64,000 bases of DNA from Flavobacterium ginsenosidimutans (GCF_003254625.1 NZ_QJRJ01000079.1:62001-126000); one strand, 5' to 3'. Shown: positions 52,620 to 62,731, counted from the stretch's first letter. Numbers and translations are program-made. Notes: generated by a model not told the origin, from the letters alone.

Positions 52620-53906
52620 TTATGATATATATTCTAAAGTTCGTTCTAAGGCCATGCCTCGCGAACCCTTTATCAAAATAGTGTTCGAATCGAACTTATA
52701 TGTTTTCAAGAATTCTGCAAAAGCATCAAACGTCTCGAAAAACTTTATATTTTCACTTGAAACTGCGTTCGCATAAAACGATTTTCCAATTAAGTAACAA
52801 ACAGATTGGTTTTGATTAACTAATGAATCAACTATTACTTTATGCTCGTATAAACTTTCATCTCCTAATTCAAACATATCGCCAAGAATCATAATTTTAT
52901 TCTTCTTATCCAATTGCAAGAAATTAGTAATCGCCACAGCCATACTACTCGGATTAGCATTATAAGCATCTAAAATGATCTCATTAGAGCCTTTTTGCAT
53001 CATCTGAGATCTATTGTTCGCCGGAATATAATTCTCAATAGCAGCCTTTATATCGCTTTCTTTTACCTCAAAATATTTTCCGATCGCAGTTGCCGCATTA
53101 ATATTATTAGCATTATAAAGTCCAATTAAATGAGATTCAATTGCAAAATTATTGTAATCAATAGCCACAAATGGATTTGCCGTAATGTTCTGAATATTTA
53201 AGTCAGCGTTTTCTTTTTTAACACCAAAAGTGAATGCTTTAATCCCTTTTGATTTCTCAATCTGAATTGAATCTTCAAGATTTACAAAAACCGTTTTTTT
53301 ATTTGCTGCAAGATATTGATACATTTCGCTTTTTCCTGCAATAACCCCTTCAACTCCTCCGAAACCTTCCAAGTGAGCCTTTCCAAAGTTGGTAATATAT
53401 CCAAAATCTGGCTGCGCAATTTCACACAAAAATTCGATTTCCTTTTGATGATTTGCTCCCATTTCAACAATTCCAATTTCTGTTTCCTTGCTAAAAGAAA
53501 GCAATGTTAATGGAACGCCAATATGATTGTTTAAATTTCCAATTGTCGCTTTTGTTTTAAACTTTTTAGACAATACAACATTAATTAATTCTTTTGTTGT
53601 TGTTTTTCCATTACTTCCTGTTAATGCAACTATTGGAAGCCCTAAATAAGCTCTATGGAATTTTGCTAACTCTTGAAGTGTTTGCAAACTGTTTTCTACT
53701 AAAACAGTTCTTTCATCAATAAAATAAGATTTATTGTCTATAACAACAAATAAAGCTCCTAAATCTAAAGCTTCTTTAGCAAATGTATTGGCATCAAAAT
53801 TCTCTCCTTTAATAGCAAAAAACATCGAATTCTTCTCAATTTTTCTTGTATCAATAGAAAGAGAAGTGCACTGTAAAAACAAGTTATGAATGTCTTGAAT
53901 ATTCAT
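52620..53906 (-). CDS. murF: UDP-N-acetylmuramoyl-tripeptide--D-alanyl-D-alanine ligase
   Basis: MurF adds D-Ala-D-Ala to the UDP-MurNAc-tripeptide in the last cytoplasmic step of peptidoglycan precursor synthesis. The 428-residue protein has the N-terminal UDP-binding domain (SIDTRKIEKNSMFFAIKGENFDAN), the ATP-binding P-loop ALTGSNGKTTTKE, IVEMGANHQKEIEFL, the central ANNRSQMMQ segment and the C-terminal ILDAYNANPSSM and GDMFELGDES motifs. It lies downstream of gldJ on the same strand but is separated by a hairpin, so it may have its own promoter. Confidence 0.96.
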   Translation of the reverse strand: MNIQDIHNLFLQCTSLSIDTRKIEKNSMFFAIKGENFDANTFAKEALDLGALFVVIDNKSYFIDERTVLVENSLQTLQELAKFHRAYLGLPIVALTGSNGKTTTKELINVVLSKKFKTKATIGNLNNHIGVPLTLLSFSKETEIGIVEMGANHQKEIEFLCEIAQPDFGYITNFGKAHLEGFGGVEGVIAGKSEMYQYLAANKKTVFVNLEDSIQIEKSKGIKAFTFGVKKENADLNIQNITANPFVAIDYNNFAIESHLIGLYNANNINAATAIGKYFEVKESDIKAAIENYIPANNRSQMMQKGSNEIILDAYNANPSSMAVAITNFLQLDKKNKIMILGDMFELGDESLYEHKVIVDSLVNQNQSVCYLIGKSFYANAVSSENIKFFETFDAFAEFLKTYKFDSNTILIKGSRGMALERTLEYIS

Positions 53907-53952
53907 TTATAATTTTTTTAATAGGTCATAAAAGTAGAAAAAAACAATAAAA

Positions 53953-54000
53953 AAATTCCAAATTCCAGACTGAATATTCAGCTTTTGGAATTTGGAATTT
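53953..54000. terminator. Inverted repeat, AATTCC family, after gldJ
   Basis: AAATTCCAAATTCCA (53953-53967) and TGGAATTTGGAATTT (53986-54000) form a perfect 15-bp stem with a self-complementary TGAATATTCA in the loop. On the minus strand a T-run follows. It shares its arm sequence with the repeat at 1-45. Confidence 0.75.
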
Positions 54001-54022
54001 TTGATATTAGAATTCCTAAATT

Positions 54023-55714
54023 TTAGTTTCTAGGAGATTTTCTCTTTTCAGATTTTGAACCTACTCTAGACATTGCACACCTGAAACCAATGTAATCAGT
54101 TGCCATATCTTGAGGGAAGTATCTTCTTTGAGCTGGGTCTAACCAGTAAGCTCTATCTCTCCAAGAACCTCCTTTGTAAACTCTTACTTTATCATCAATT
54201 AAAGTAGTACGTTTACTTGAGTTATCATATTTTCTGATCATTTTTCCTAAACTATCAGTAGTGATGTTGTGTTTAGGAGAGTTGTACATTGCCTGATCTG
54301 CTTTAGGTCCAGACTCTGAATCACCAAAATCAAAATATCTTGAAGATTGTTTATCACCATCTCTATAGTTGATGTTATCACTTGTACTGAAATTTGTTCT
54401 CAAGTATGTTTCTTGCTCGTCAACTGGAACTTGAGCAATTTCACCTGGAAGATTTCTTGCGATAACTTTACCATTACTTAAAGTGTCATACTTAATAGTA
54501 GCAGTTGTAACAATTTCGATTTTACCGTCTTTACCAATTTTGTTTTTAGCATATTGGTTTCCTCTGTAGTAGTTGAAATCATTTGCTTCGTTATCAATAA
54601 TTGGTCTATAAACGTCAGCTACCCATTCTGCAACGTTTCCTGCCATATCATAAAGACCGAAATCGTTTGGAGCATAACTTTTCACTTCATTTGTAATATC
54701 AGCTCCGTCATCTGACCAACCTGCAATTCCACCGTAATCACCGTTTCCTTGTTTAAAGTTAGCTAATTGATCACCTCTGTTTTTACGTTTGTTAGAACGT
54801 GTATAATCTCCAGACCAAGGATATTTCTTTTGACCTTTGTAGATGTTATATTCTCTTTGTCCAACGTCAGCTGCTGCAGCATACTCCCATTCTGCTTCAG
54901 TAGGAAGTCTATACTCTGGTAAAATAACTCCAGAAGAACGTTGCGCATATACGTTTTTCTCTTCAGGAACTACACCGTCTTTTCCAGCTTTTGGTCGTTT
55001 TCCACCAGGATTTTTCTTTAATACGATCTCCTCACTTCCACCACGTGAAGTACTTGGAGACATTAAATATCCTTCTGTATTAAATGCATTCTCAGCATTA
55101 ACGTCGTTTGTTTTAGCACCTTTTTGAAGATATCCGTTTTTCTCTAAAACAGCCTCGTTTACACGGTCTGTTCTCCATTTACTAAATTCAACTGCTTGAA
55201 TCCAGTTAACACCAACTACAGGATAGTTAGCATAAGACGGATGTCTTAAATAGTTATTAGTCATCGTTTCGTTGTATCCTAGACGATTTCTCCAAACAAG
55301 AGTATCTGGCGATGCTCCTTCATAAATATTTTTGTAATTTTCTTCTGTTGGCGGGAAAACCTTTTTCAACCACTCTAGGTATTCTAAGTACATACCATTC
55401 GTAACTTCGGTTTCATCCATATAGAATGATTGAACATGCTGTTGAGTTGGTGTGTTATTCCAATCGTGCATAACATCATCCTGTACTTTACCCATAGTAA
55501 ACGTACCTCCTTCAACAAAAACTAAACCAGGACCAGCCTGTTGTTTTTTACCTGCATTTCTAGCAGCAGTTCCATTCTGACTATCTACATCCCAACCAGT
55601 TGCTCGTGAAGCATGGCTCGAACTCGATTTTTTGCTACAACTAGCCGTGCTCAACATCAATACCATTGACATCATTAACTGCAAGACTACAATTTTGTTT
55701 ACTTTCATACTCAT
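54023..55714 (-). CDS. gldJ: Gliding motility lipoprotein GldJ
   Basis: GldJ is an outer-membrane-linked lipoprotein required for gliding and for the type IX secretion machinery, acting with GldK. The 563-residue protein has a lipoprotein signal (VLMLSTASC, Cys at about 26) and one long FGE-sulfatase/SUMF1-type domain, from GGTFTMGKVQDD and YMDETEVTNGMYLEYLEWL to DFGLYDMAGNVAEWVADVY and the final YKGGSWRDRAYWLDPAQR and DYIGFRCA. GldJ lacks the catalytic cysteine pair used by true FGE as far as I can see. ATG 55708 (two codons in) is an alternative start. It is divergent from porU. Confidence 0.95.
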   Translation of the reverse strand: MSMKVNKIVVLQLMMSMVLMLSTASCSKKSSSSHASRATGWDVDSQNGTAARNAGKKQQAGPGLVFVEGGTFTMGKVQDDVMHDWNNTPTQQHVQSFYMDETEVTNGMYLEYLEWLKKVFPPTEENYKNIYEGASPDTLVWRNRLGYNETMTNNYLRHPSYANYPVVGVNWIQAVEFSKWRTDRVNEAVLEKNGYLQKGAKTNDVNAENAFNTEGYLMSPSTSRGGSEEIVLKKNPGGKRPKAGKDGVVPEEKNVYAQRSSGVILPEYRLPTEAEWEYAAAADVGQREYNIYKGQKKYPWSGDYTRSNKRKNRGDQLANFKQGNGDYGGIAGWSDDGADITNEVKSYAPNDFGLYDMAGNVAEWVADVYRPIIDNEANDFNYYRGNQYAKNKIGKDGKIEIVTTATIKYDTLSNGKVIARNLPGEIAQVPVDEQETYLRTNFSTSDNINYRDGDKQSSRYFDFGDSESGPKADQAMYNSPKHNITTDSLGKMIRKYDNSSKRTTLIDDKVRVYKGGSWRDRAYWLDPAQRRYFPQDMATDYIGFRCAMSRVGSKSEKRKSPRN

Positions 55715-55830
55715 TCTTAGGTGATAAATTTAGGTGCTGCAATATAATAATTAACATTTAATTAGCAACATCTGTTCTAATAATTTTATTTCACTGTTTT
55801 TTACCAGAAAATAACCTTTAGTTACGAACG

Positions 55831-55838
55831 CAAAAATA
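55831..55838 (-). promoter_or_regulatory. Promoter -7 element for gldJ
   Basis: The minus strand reads TATTTTTG, matching TAnnTTTG, and would give a leader of about 110 bases. Confidence 0.5.
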
Positions 55839-55920
55839 TACTTTTTATTATTTACTGTAACATGAAATAATATATTTTTACTTAGAAAATATTTTTAAAT
55901 TAAACCCCTATTTTTGAGTG

Positions 55921-58900
55921 ATGAAACGAGTCCTATTTACATACCTTTTTTTACTCCCAATTATCTCATTCTCCCAGATAAATGGGAGCTTTACGATCAA
56001 TTGGCAAGAAAAAAAAGAGATGAATTATGGCGACCAAAAATTCATCATTCCATATTTTTCTGGCAACGGTTTTCGCTTTGATGCCACGAAAAAGAGCATA
56101 AACTTGATGATAAATCTCAATCAAAACGTCTCTGGAAACTCCAATTCAGTACAAATTTCAAACGTATTGTATGAACAAATTTCATTGGCTGATCTTGGTG
56201 ATTTAAGTCAAAACAACATTCCCAACAAGCCTAATGAGGATCTCAAAACAGCATCTTCAAGAGGAAATCAGCAAACTTTTTTACTACTTTCGCCTATCAT
56301 AAAGGAAGGAAATAGTTTTAAAAGAATAAAATCTTTTACCTATTCATCAAATAATTCAACAGCTAAAAGCAGTAGTTCTTCTGTTTTTCAAAAAACTGCT
56401 GTTATATCAAATTCGGTTTTATCTTCTGGTGATTGGTATCGTTTTTATGTTGAAAAGTCAGGCGTTTATAAAATTTCGAAGTCATTTTTGCAAAGTCTTG
56501 GCTTTGACCCTTCTAAAGTTGATCCGCGAAGAATAAAAATATACGGAAACGGCGGAAGAATGCTTCCTTTAGCTAATAATATTTATTATCCTGAGGATTT
56601 AACAGAAAATGCAATTTTAATTTCTGGAGAAAGCGATGGCGTATTTAATAATGATGATTATATTCTTTTTTATGCCGAAGGAGTGGAGAATTGGAATAGC
56701 GAAAGCCAAACCAATATAAATCTTTACGCTACAAAGTCATATTATTATGTAACAACGACCGGAGGCGATGGAAAGCGTATTTCTAACTTAAATCAGCCAA
56801 CAGGAACTACAACTTTAGAGCTCAACACGTTTGATGACTATCAATCGCATGAAACTGATCTCACAAACATTGCTCATTTAGGAAGACAATGGCTTGGAGA
56901 ATCTTTTGACATTAATCAGGAGCAGGAATTTTCATTTAGCTTTCCAAACCTAGACGCTTCAGTTCCAGTTAAAATTGAAGTAAATGCCGCATCTGCAGCT
57001 TATACTCCTACCTCTTTTACTGTTTCTGCAAACGGACAAAATGTTGGCGCTATTAATTTTAATGCCTTAACAACAACTTCCGACACTAAATATTACAACG
57101 GAAAACTGCCTTCAAACACTACTTTTGCAGGAACTGACAATATCAAAATAAAACTTACCTATAATAATAATGGTGTTCCTGGCTCAAAAGGCTACTTAGA
57201 TTATATTAATTTAACTGCCAAGCGAAAACTTCTAGGAACAGGAAAACAATTTGCATTTCAATATAATGATGCTGGATCTGTGGCGGGAATTGTAAATTAC
57301 ACCATTGGAAATGCATCTGCAATTACGCAAATTTGGGATATTACAGACCTATATAATATATATAATGTAGAAAATGCAAATCAAGCAAGTTTTAGCTTTA
57401 AAGCTACTTTAGGAGAAATCAGAAAATATATTGCAATCGATCCTTCAGATTACTACACTCCTTCGAAAGAAAGCCAGTCCAAAATTGCTAATCAGAATTT
57501 GAAAGGAACACTTTTAAAAAATAGTCAAAACAGCTTTCAGGATGTCGATTATGCGATAATAACTCCTAAATCTTTATATTCTCAGGCCGAAAAACTTGCC
57601 GCTTTTCACCGCACAAATTCTAGTTTAAACGTAAAAGTAATTACACTCGAAAATATCTACGAAGAATTTTCTTCTGGAAAACAAGATATCACCGCAATTC
57701 GAAACTGCGTTAAATACATTTACGACAATGCCTCTTCTCCCGACAAAAGAATCAAATATGTTAATTTATTCGGAGATGCTTCTTTCGATTATAAAGATCG
57801 TATTTCTAACAATACTAATATTGTTCCTGTTTATCATTCCTTAAATAGTAATACTGTTGGAGAATCTTCTTTTGCATCTGATGATTTTTTCGGTTTAATG
57901 GATTCTGATGAAGGAAATATAATTTCGTTTTTTGGAGGAATTGACATTGCTGTTGGCCGAATGTTAGTTTCAGACAATGCGCAAGCAAGCGAAATGGTAA
58001 ATAAGGTTTTAGAGTATCATGATGCTAAATCGTATGGAAACTGGCGTAATAATTTTGTTTTAATAAGCGATGACGCTGATCAAGCTTCTGACGTGACCTT
58101 ACAATCACGCCAAAACACCTTAGCAGATCTTATTGCTGTTGAAAAACCGTTTTTTAATATTGACAAAATATTTTTAGATGCTTATACCCAAGAAGCATCA
58201 GCGGGAGGATCTCGATATCCTAAAGCCAGAACAGATATTTTTGAAGCTTTTGAAAAAGGTGCTTTAGTTTTTAATTATTTAGGACATGGAGGTGAAGATG
58301 GTTTAGCCAGTGAAAGAATTTGGGAAAAATCAGATGGGCAAAATTTAAACAATCAATATAAATATCCTTTATTTATTACCATAACATGCGAGTTTTCAAG
58401 ATTTGATGACCCAACGAGACCTACTGCTGGAGAATATACTTTTTGGAATCCGACAGGAGGTGCAATTTCAATGCTTACAACCATTCGCGCTATCGGACAA
58501 TTTAATGCTGAAAATTTTAATGACAGCCTTAGCAAAAACTTATTATCCTATGGTTCGAATCAATATAATACGATTGCCGAAACACTTAGAATTTCAAAAA
58601 ATGAAAACCCGAGTTCTTCAAGCAACGTAATTTTTTACATTGGAGATCCAGCTTTGATGTTAGCGATTCCAAAACCGCGAATTAATTTAACGAAAGTAAA
58701 CGATATTGTGATTTCGGAAGCAATTCCTGATTTAAAATCACTTTCAAAAATTAAAATATCTGGAGAAATCACAGACGAAAACAATACTCTTTTAAGCAAT
58801 TATAATGGAGAATTAGCCACTGCTATTTTCGACAAAATGATTACGTCTTCTACCTTAAACAATGACGGATATAGTCCTGCAATGCAGTTTAAAACTCTTG

Positions 58901-59757
58901 GAGAAACGATTTTTAGAGGAAATGCTTCAGTTACCAACGGGCAATTTGAATTTAGTTTTGTAGTTCCTAGAGACATTAGAGTCCCTGTTGACAATGGAAG
59001 AATAAGCTTTTATTCGAAAAAAAGTGATGCTTTGGAAAACCAAACAGGCTACAATAATATCATAAAAATTGGAGGAATTAATGAAAATGCACCCGAGGAC
59101 AATATAAGTCCGAAAGTTAAGTTATATATGAACGACGAAACTTTTGTATCTGGAGGGATTACAAACGAATCTCCATTTCTTTTAGCCTTCTTAGAAGACG
59201 AAAATGGAATTAATACAGCAAGTGGAATCGGGCATGATATTGTAGCTATTCTAGATGGCGACGTAAGTAATCCTTATATATTGAACGATTATTATCAGAC
59301 AAAATTAGATGATTACACCAATGGAAATTTACGATTCCCGTTTAGAAATTTAGCCCCGGGGCTGCATACGATAAGTTTTACCGCTTGGGATGTTTACAAC
59401 AATCCGGTAACAAGCGAGATTCAATTTACTGTTGTAGGAGACGATTCATTAACATTATCACACGTTCTTAATTACCCAAATCCTTTTTCTACTTATACAC
59501 AGTTTTGGTTTTCGCACAATAAGCCTTACGAACCATTAGATGTACAAGTACAAGTAATGACAATTACAGGAAAAGTGGTTTGGACAAAGAATCAGACAAT
59601 TACAACAGAAGGTTTTTTATCTAGAGATATAACATGGGATGGGAAAGATGATTTTGGAGACAGAATCGGAAAAGGAGTGTATATTTACAAACTCACGGTA
59701 AAATCAAATTTAACAAATAAAAAAGCAGAAAAATACGAAAAGCTTGTCATCCTATAA
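55921..59757 (+). CDS. porU: Type IX secretion system sortase PorU
   Basis: PorU is the surface cysteine protease that removes the C-terminal signal of type IX cargo and attaches the cargo to the outer membrane. The protein has 1278 residues; I use ATG 55921, as the adjacent GTG at 55918 adds only one residue. A signal peptide (FTYLFLLPIISFSQ) is followed by a long beta-rich prodomain and a gingipain-type C25 domain (~530-880) with His789 (NYLGHGGEDG) and Cys823 (ITCEFSRF). The C-terminus (from NYPNPFSTYTQFWF) is itself a type IX sorting domain, as in other PorU proteins. porV follows 41 bp downstream. Confidence 0.96.
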   Translation: MKRVLFTYLFLLPIISFSQINGSFTINWQEKKEMNYGDQKFIIPYFSGNGFRFDATKKSINLMINLNQNVSGNSNSVQISNVLYEQISLADLGDLSQNNIPNKPNEDLKTASSRGNQQTFLLLSPIIKEGNSFKRIKSFTYSSNNSTAKSSSSSVFQKTAVISNSVLSSGDWYRFYVEKSGVYKISKSFLQSLGFDPSKVDPRRIKIYGNGGRMLPLANNIYYPEDLTENAILISGESDGVFNNDDYILFYAEGVENWNSESQTNINLYATKSYYYVTTTGGDGKRISNLNQPTGTTTLELNTFDDYQSHETDLTNIAHLGRQWLGESFDINQEQEFSFSFPNLDASVPVKIEVNAASAAYTPTSFTVSANGQNVGAINFNALTTTSDTKYYNGKLPSNTTFAGTDNIKIKLTYNNNGVPGSKGYLDYINLTAKRKLLGTGKQFAFQYNDAGSVAGIVNYTIGNASAITQIWDITDLYNIYNVENANQASFSFKATLGEIRKYIAIDPSDYYTPSKESQSKIANQNLKGTLLKNSQNSFQDVDYAIITPKSLYSQAEKLAAFHRTNSSLNVKVITLENIYEEFSSGKQDITAIRNCVKYIYDNASSPDKRIKYVNLFGDASFDYKDRISNNTNIVPVYHSLNSNTVGESSFASDDFFGLMDSDEGNIISFFGGIDIAVGRMLVSDNAQASEMVNKVLEYHDAKSYGNWRNNFVLISDDADQASDVTLQSRQNTLADLIAVEKPFFNIDKIFLDAYTQEASAGGSRYPKARTDIFEAFEKGALVFNYLGHGGEDGLASERIWEKSDGQNLNNQYKYPLFITITCEFSRFDDPTRPTAGEYTFWNPTGGAISMLTTIRAIGQFNAENFNDSLSKNLLSYGSNQYNTIAETLRISKNENPSSSSNVIFYIGDPALMLAIPKPRINLTKVNDIVISEAIPDLKSLSKIKISGEITDENNTLLSNYNGELATAIFDKMITSSTLNNDGYSPAMQFKTLGETIFRGNASVTNGQFEFSFVVPRDIRVPVDNGRISFYSKKSDALENQTGYNNIIKIGGINENAPEDNISPKVKLYMNDETFVSGGITNESPFLLAFLEDENGINTASGIGHDIVAILDGDVSNPYILNDYYQTKLDDYTNGNLRFPFRNLAPGLHTISFTAWDVYNNPVTSEIQFTVVGDDSLTLSHVLNYPNPFSTYTQFWFSHNKPYEPLDVQVQVMTITGKVVWTKNQTITTEGFLSRDITWDGKDDFGDRIGKGVYIYKLTVKSNLTNKKAEKYEKLVIL

Positions 59758-59764
59758 TATTATC

Positions 59765-59772
59765 TATATTTG
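59765..59772 (+). promoter_or_regulatory. Promoter -7 element for porV
   Basis: TATATTTG matches TAnnTTTG within the 41-bp porU-porV gap, so porV can be expressed independently. Confidence 0.55.
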
Positions 59773-59798
59773 CACCACCAAAAACATTAGTCCCATAA

Positions 59799-61004
59799 AT
59801 GAAAAAACTATCACTTTTATTAATTTGCATTTTTAGCGTCTACAGTTCAAGGGCTCAGGAATCAAGGCCAATTGTTACTGGAGTACCTTTTTTACTAGTA
59901 GCAGCAGATGCTAGAGCAGCAGGTTTGGCAGACCAAGGAGTCGCTACTTCTGCAGACGTTTTCTCTCAACAATGGAATCCTGCAAAATATGCATTTTCTG
60001 AAGATGCACAAGGACTTTCTATTAGTTACACACCTTATTTAACAGATCTTGCCAATGACATTTCTTTAGGGCAATTGACCTATTACAACAAAATCAACGA
60101 GCGAAGTGCCTTTGCTGGTAGTTTCCGTTATTTTGGTTTTGGAGGAATCGAGTTGAGATATACTGGAGATCCAAATGAGGCAGTAAGAGAAGTAAACCCA
60201 AATGAATTTGCTTTAGACGGATCGTATTCACTTAAACTAAGTGAAGAATTTTCTATGGCAGTTGCCGCACGTTTTATTAACTCTAATTTAAAAGTCGCTT
60301 CTGAAGAAGTAGATGCAACCTCTGCACATTCTTTTGCAGTTGATGTTGCTGCTTTTTATCAATCTGAAGAAATCGCTTACCAAGATTTCAATGGTCGATG
60401 GAGAGCGGGTGTTAACTTCCAGAACATGGGGCCAAAAATTAGTTATGACAACGATGATTTAAGTTCAAATTTCCTTCCTGCCAACTTAAGATTAGGAGGA
60501 GGATTTGATTTTATATTTGATGATTATAATAAACTTACTTTAAGCGCTGAGCTTACTAAACTTTTAGTCCCTACTCCTCCAGGCGTTGGAACTCCTGTTG
60601 ATGCAAATGGTGACGGAGATTATGACGATCCAGAAGACATCACTCAAACAGAAGCTACACAAGCAGGCTATAACAAGTACAATGATATTGGCTGGTTTGA
60701 AGGAATGTTTAAATCATTTGGCGATGCGCCAGGCGGATTTAAAGAAGAAATGAAAGAAGTAACCTATAGTGTTGCCGCAGAATATATGTATCAAGATGCA
60801 TTTGCAATGCGTTTAGGATATTATCACGAAAGCCCAGAAAAAGGTGCTAAACAGTTTTTCTCTTTAGGAGCAGGATTTAAATACAACATCATGAAAATAG
60901 ATGTTTCGTATTTATTCTCAGCATCTAAAATAAAAAACCCTTTAGAAAACACACTTCGTTTCTCTTTAACGTTTAACTTTGGAGACAAATACGAAACTTA
61001 CTAA
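59799..61004 (+). CDS. porV: Type IX secretion outer-membrane protein PorV
   Basis: PorV is a 14-strand FadL-like barrel that receives cargo from the SprA translocon and delivers it to PorU. The 401-residue protein has a signal peptide (LLLICIFSVYSSRAQ), the family start PFLLVAADARAAGLADQGVATSADVFSQQWNPAKYAF, and a barrel ending in TLRFSLTFNFGDKYETY. A loop (PVDANGDGDYDDPEDITQTE) resembles a calcium-binding insertion. The neighbours porU and gldJ confirm the assignment. A strong terminator follows. Confidence 0.96.
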   Translation: MKKLSLLLICIFSVYSSRAQESRPIVTGVPFLLVAADARAAGLADQGVATSADVFSQQWNPAKYAFSEDAQGLSISYTPYLTDLANDISLGQLTYYNKINERSAFAGSFRYFGFGGIELRYTGDPNEAVREVNPNEFALDGSYSLKLSEEFSMAVAARFINSNLKVASEEVDATSAHSFAVDVAAFYQSEEIAYQDFNGRWRAGVNFQNMGPKISYDNDDLSSNFLPANLRLGGGFDFIFDDYNKLTLSAELTKLLVPTPPGVGTPVDANGDGDYDDPEDITQTEATQAGYNKYNDIGWFEGMFKSFGDAPGGFKEEMKEVTYSVAAEYMYQDAFAMRLGYYHESPEKGAKQFFSLGAGFKYNIMKIDVSYLFSASKIKNPLENTLRFSLTFNFGDKYETY

Positions 61005-61032
61005 AGAGAAAAAATCAAAATAAAAACAATTC

Positions 61033-61075
61033 AATCCAAATTCCTGCATTCATTAGGAATTTGGATTTTTTTTCC
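61033..61075 (+). terminator. Terminator after porV
   Basis: AATCCAAATTCCT (61033-61045) and AGGAATTTGGATT (61055-61067) form a perfect 13-bp stem followed by eight T. Confidence 0.9.
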
Positions 61076-61086
61076 CTTAAAAACAG

Positions 61087-61569
61087 ATGAAAGAAATCAA
61101 TATAACAACATCATTTACAATATTTGATACCATAAATGAACTTCCAAGTGAAATTCAAGACTTAATGAACCAAGCTATTGAAGTTAGAAAAAAAGCTTAT
61201 GCCCCATATTCTAAGTTTAAAGTTGGAGCCGCTTTGCTTTTAGATAACGGAAAAATCGTTTTGGGCTCCAATCAAGAAAATGCCGCTTATCCATCCGGTC
61301 TTTGTGCCGAACGAACTGCAATTTTTTATGCAGGGAGTGCATATCCGGAAGCCAAAATCTTAAAAATGGCAATTACAGCAGCTTCAGACACAAATCAGAC
61401 TACAGCTCCTATTCCGCCTTGCGGTTCTTGCCGACAATCAATTGCAGAATATGAAATAAAACAAGACACACCAATAGAAATCTATTTTATGGGTGAAATA
61501 GGTGAAGTTTATAAATCTTCATCATTAAAAAATTTACTCCCGTTGATGTTTGATAAAAAGTTCTTGTAA
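61087..61569 (+). CDS. cdd: Cytidine deaminase
   Basis: This zinc enzyme converts cytidine and deoxycytidine to uridine and deoxyuridine for pyrimidine salvage. The 160-residue protein is of the homotetrameric type. Zinc is bound by the cysteine in SGLCAERTA and by the pair in PPCGSCRQ, with the catalytic Glu next to the first cysteine. The N-terminal KAYAPYSKFKVGAALL and NQENAAYPSGLC segments are standard. It lies between porV and pdhA; the strong terminator upstream suggests its own promoter. Confidence 0.95.
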   Translation: MKEINITTSFTIFDTINELPSEIQDLMNQAIEVRKKAYAPYSKFKVGAALLLDNGKIVLGSNQENAAYPSGLCAERTAIFYAGSAYPEAKILKMAITAASDTNQTTAPIPPCGSCRQSIAEYEIKQDTPIEIYFMGEIGEVYKSSSLKNLLPLMFDKKFL

Positions 61570-61619
61570 AAAAAAACCAAAAAGTATCGTTTTAATTTTA
61601 GTTCTTAAATGTAATGTCT

Positions 61620-61627
61620 TATTTTTG
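61620..61627 (+). promoter_or_regulatory. Promoter -7 element for pdhA
   Basis: TATTTTTG matches TAnnTTTG and lies about 102 bp before the pdhA ATG, implying a leader of about 95 bases with two hairpins (CCCGA/TCGGG at 61631-61644 and CGCAAA/TTTGCG at 61645-61674). Confidence 0.5.
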
Positions 61628-61728
61628 CATCCCGACCTTTCGGGCGCAAATTTGTGGGAGGAAACTATTTTGCGTTACAGGCACAATAATCGATAACACA
61701 AACAACTTTAGCAAAAGAAAGAATTCAG

Positions 61729-62727
61729 ATGAAAGAAGTTACAAAAGAGGTATATTTAAAGTGGTATGAGGACATGCTACTTTGGAGAAAGTTTGAAGAC
61801 AAACTTGCAGCATTATACATTCAACAAAAAGTTAGAGGTTTTCTACACCTATATAATGGTCAAGAAGCTGTATTAGCTGGCGCACTGCACGCTATGGATT
61901 TGACCAAAGATAAAATGATTACTGCTTACAGAAACCACGTTCAACCAATTGGTATGGGAGTTGATCCTAGAAACGTAATGGCAGAACTTTTAGGAAAAGC
62001 AACAGGAACATCTAAAGGTATGGGAGGTTCTATGCACATTTTCTCTAAAGAACACGGTTTTTACGGTGGACACGGAATCGTAGGTGCTCAAATTCCTGTG
62101 GGAGCTGGTATTGCTTTCGCAGATAAATATTTCAACACTGGCGGTGTTACTATGACTTACTTTGGTGATGGTGCTGCTAGACAAGGTTCTTTACACGAAG
62201 CTTTTAATATGGCTATGTTATGGAAACTTCCAGTTGTATTTATCGTTGAAAACAACGGGTATGCAATGGGAACTTCTGTAGAAAGAACTGCAAATCACAC
62301 TGACATCTGGAAATTAGGTTTAGGTTATGAAATGCCTTGCGGACCTGTTGACGGAATGAACCCTGTAAAAGTTGCTGAAGCAATGCACGAAGCTATCGAA
62401 AGAGCACGTCGCGGAGACGGACCAACTTTCCTTGAAATGAAAACGTACCGTTACAGAGGACACTCTATGTCTGATGCACAATTATACCGTTCTAAAGAAG
62501 AGGTTGAAGAGTACAAAAAAATCGACCCAATTACGCAAGTTCTTGACGTAATCTTGGATCAAAAATATGCTACTGCTGAAGAAATTGAAGTAATCGACCA
62601 AAGAGTTAAAGACTTGGTTGAAGAGTGTGCGAAATTCGCTGAAGAATCTCCATACCCAGACTTACAACAATTATACGATGTAGTATACGCACAAGAAGAC
62701 TATCCATTTACACCTCATAAATTATAA
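61729..62727 (+). CDS. pdhA: Pyruvate dehydrogenase E1 component, alpha subunit
   Basis: This subunit decarboxylates pyruvate with thiamine diphosphate in the pyruvate dehydrogenase complex. The 332-residue protein shows the ThDP motif (GDGAARQGSLHEAFNMAMLWKLPVVFIVENN), the substrate-side RGFLHLYNGQEAVL and the phosphorylation-loop-like YRYRGHSMSDAQLYR segment. The separate beta subunit gene is not in this window. pdhC begins 4 bp after the stop, so the two are co-transcribed. Codon use is strongly biased to preferred codons. Confidence 0.96.
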   Translation: MKEVTKEVYLKWYEDMLLWRKFEDKLAALYIQQKVRGFLHLYNGQEAVLAGALHAMDLTKDKMITAYRNHVQPIGMGVDPRNVMAELLGKATGTSKGMGGSMHIFSKEHGFYGGHGIVGAQIPVGAGIAFADKYFNTGGVTMTYFGDGAARQGSLHEAFNMAMLWKLPVVFIVENNGYAMGTSVERTANHTDIWKLGLGYEMPCGPVDGMNPVKVAEAMHEAIERARRGDGPTFLEMKTYRYRGHSMSDAQLYRSKEEVEEYKKIDPITQVLDVILDQKYATAEEIEVIDQRVKDLVEECAKFAEESPYPDLQQLYDVVYAQEDYPFTPHKL

Positions 62728-62731
62728 TATC

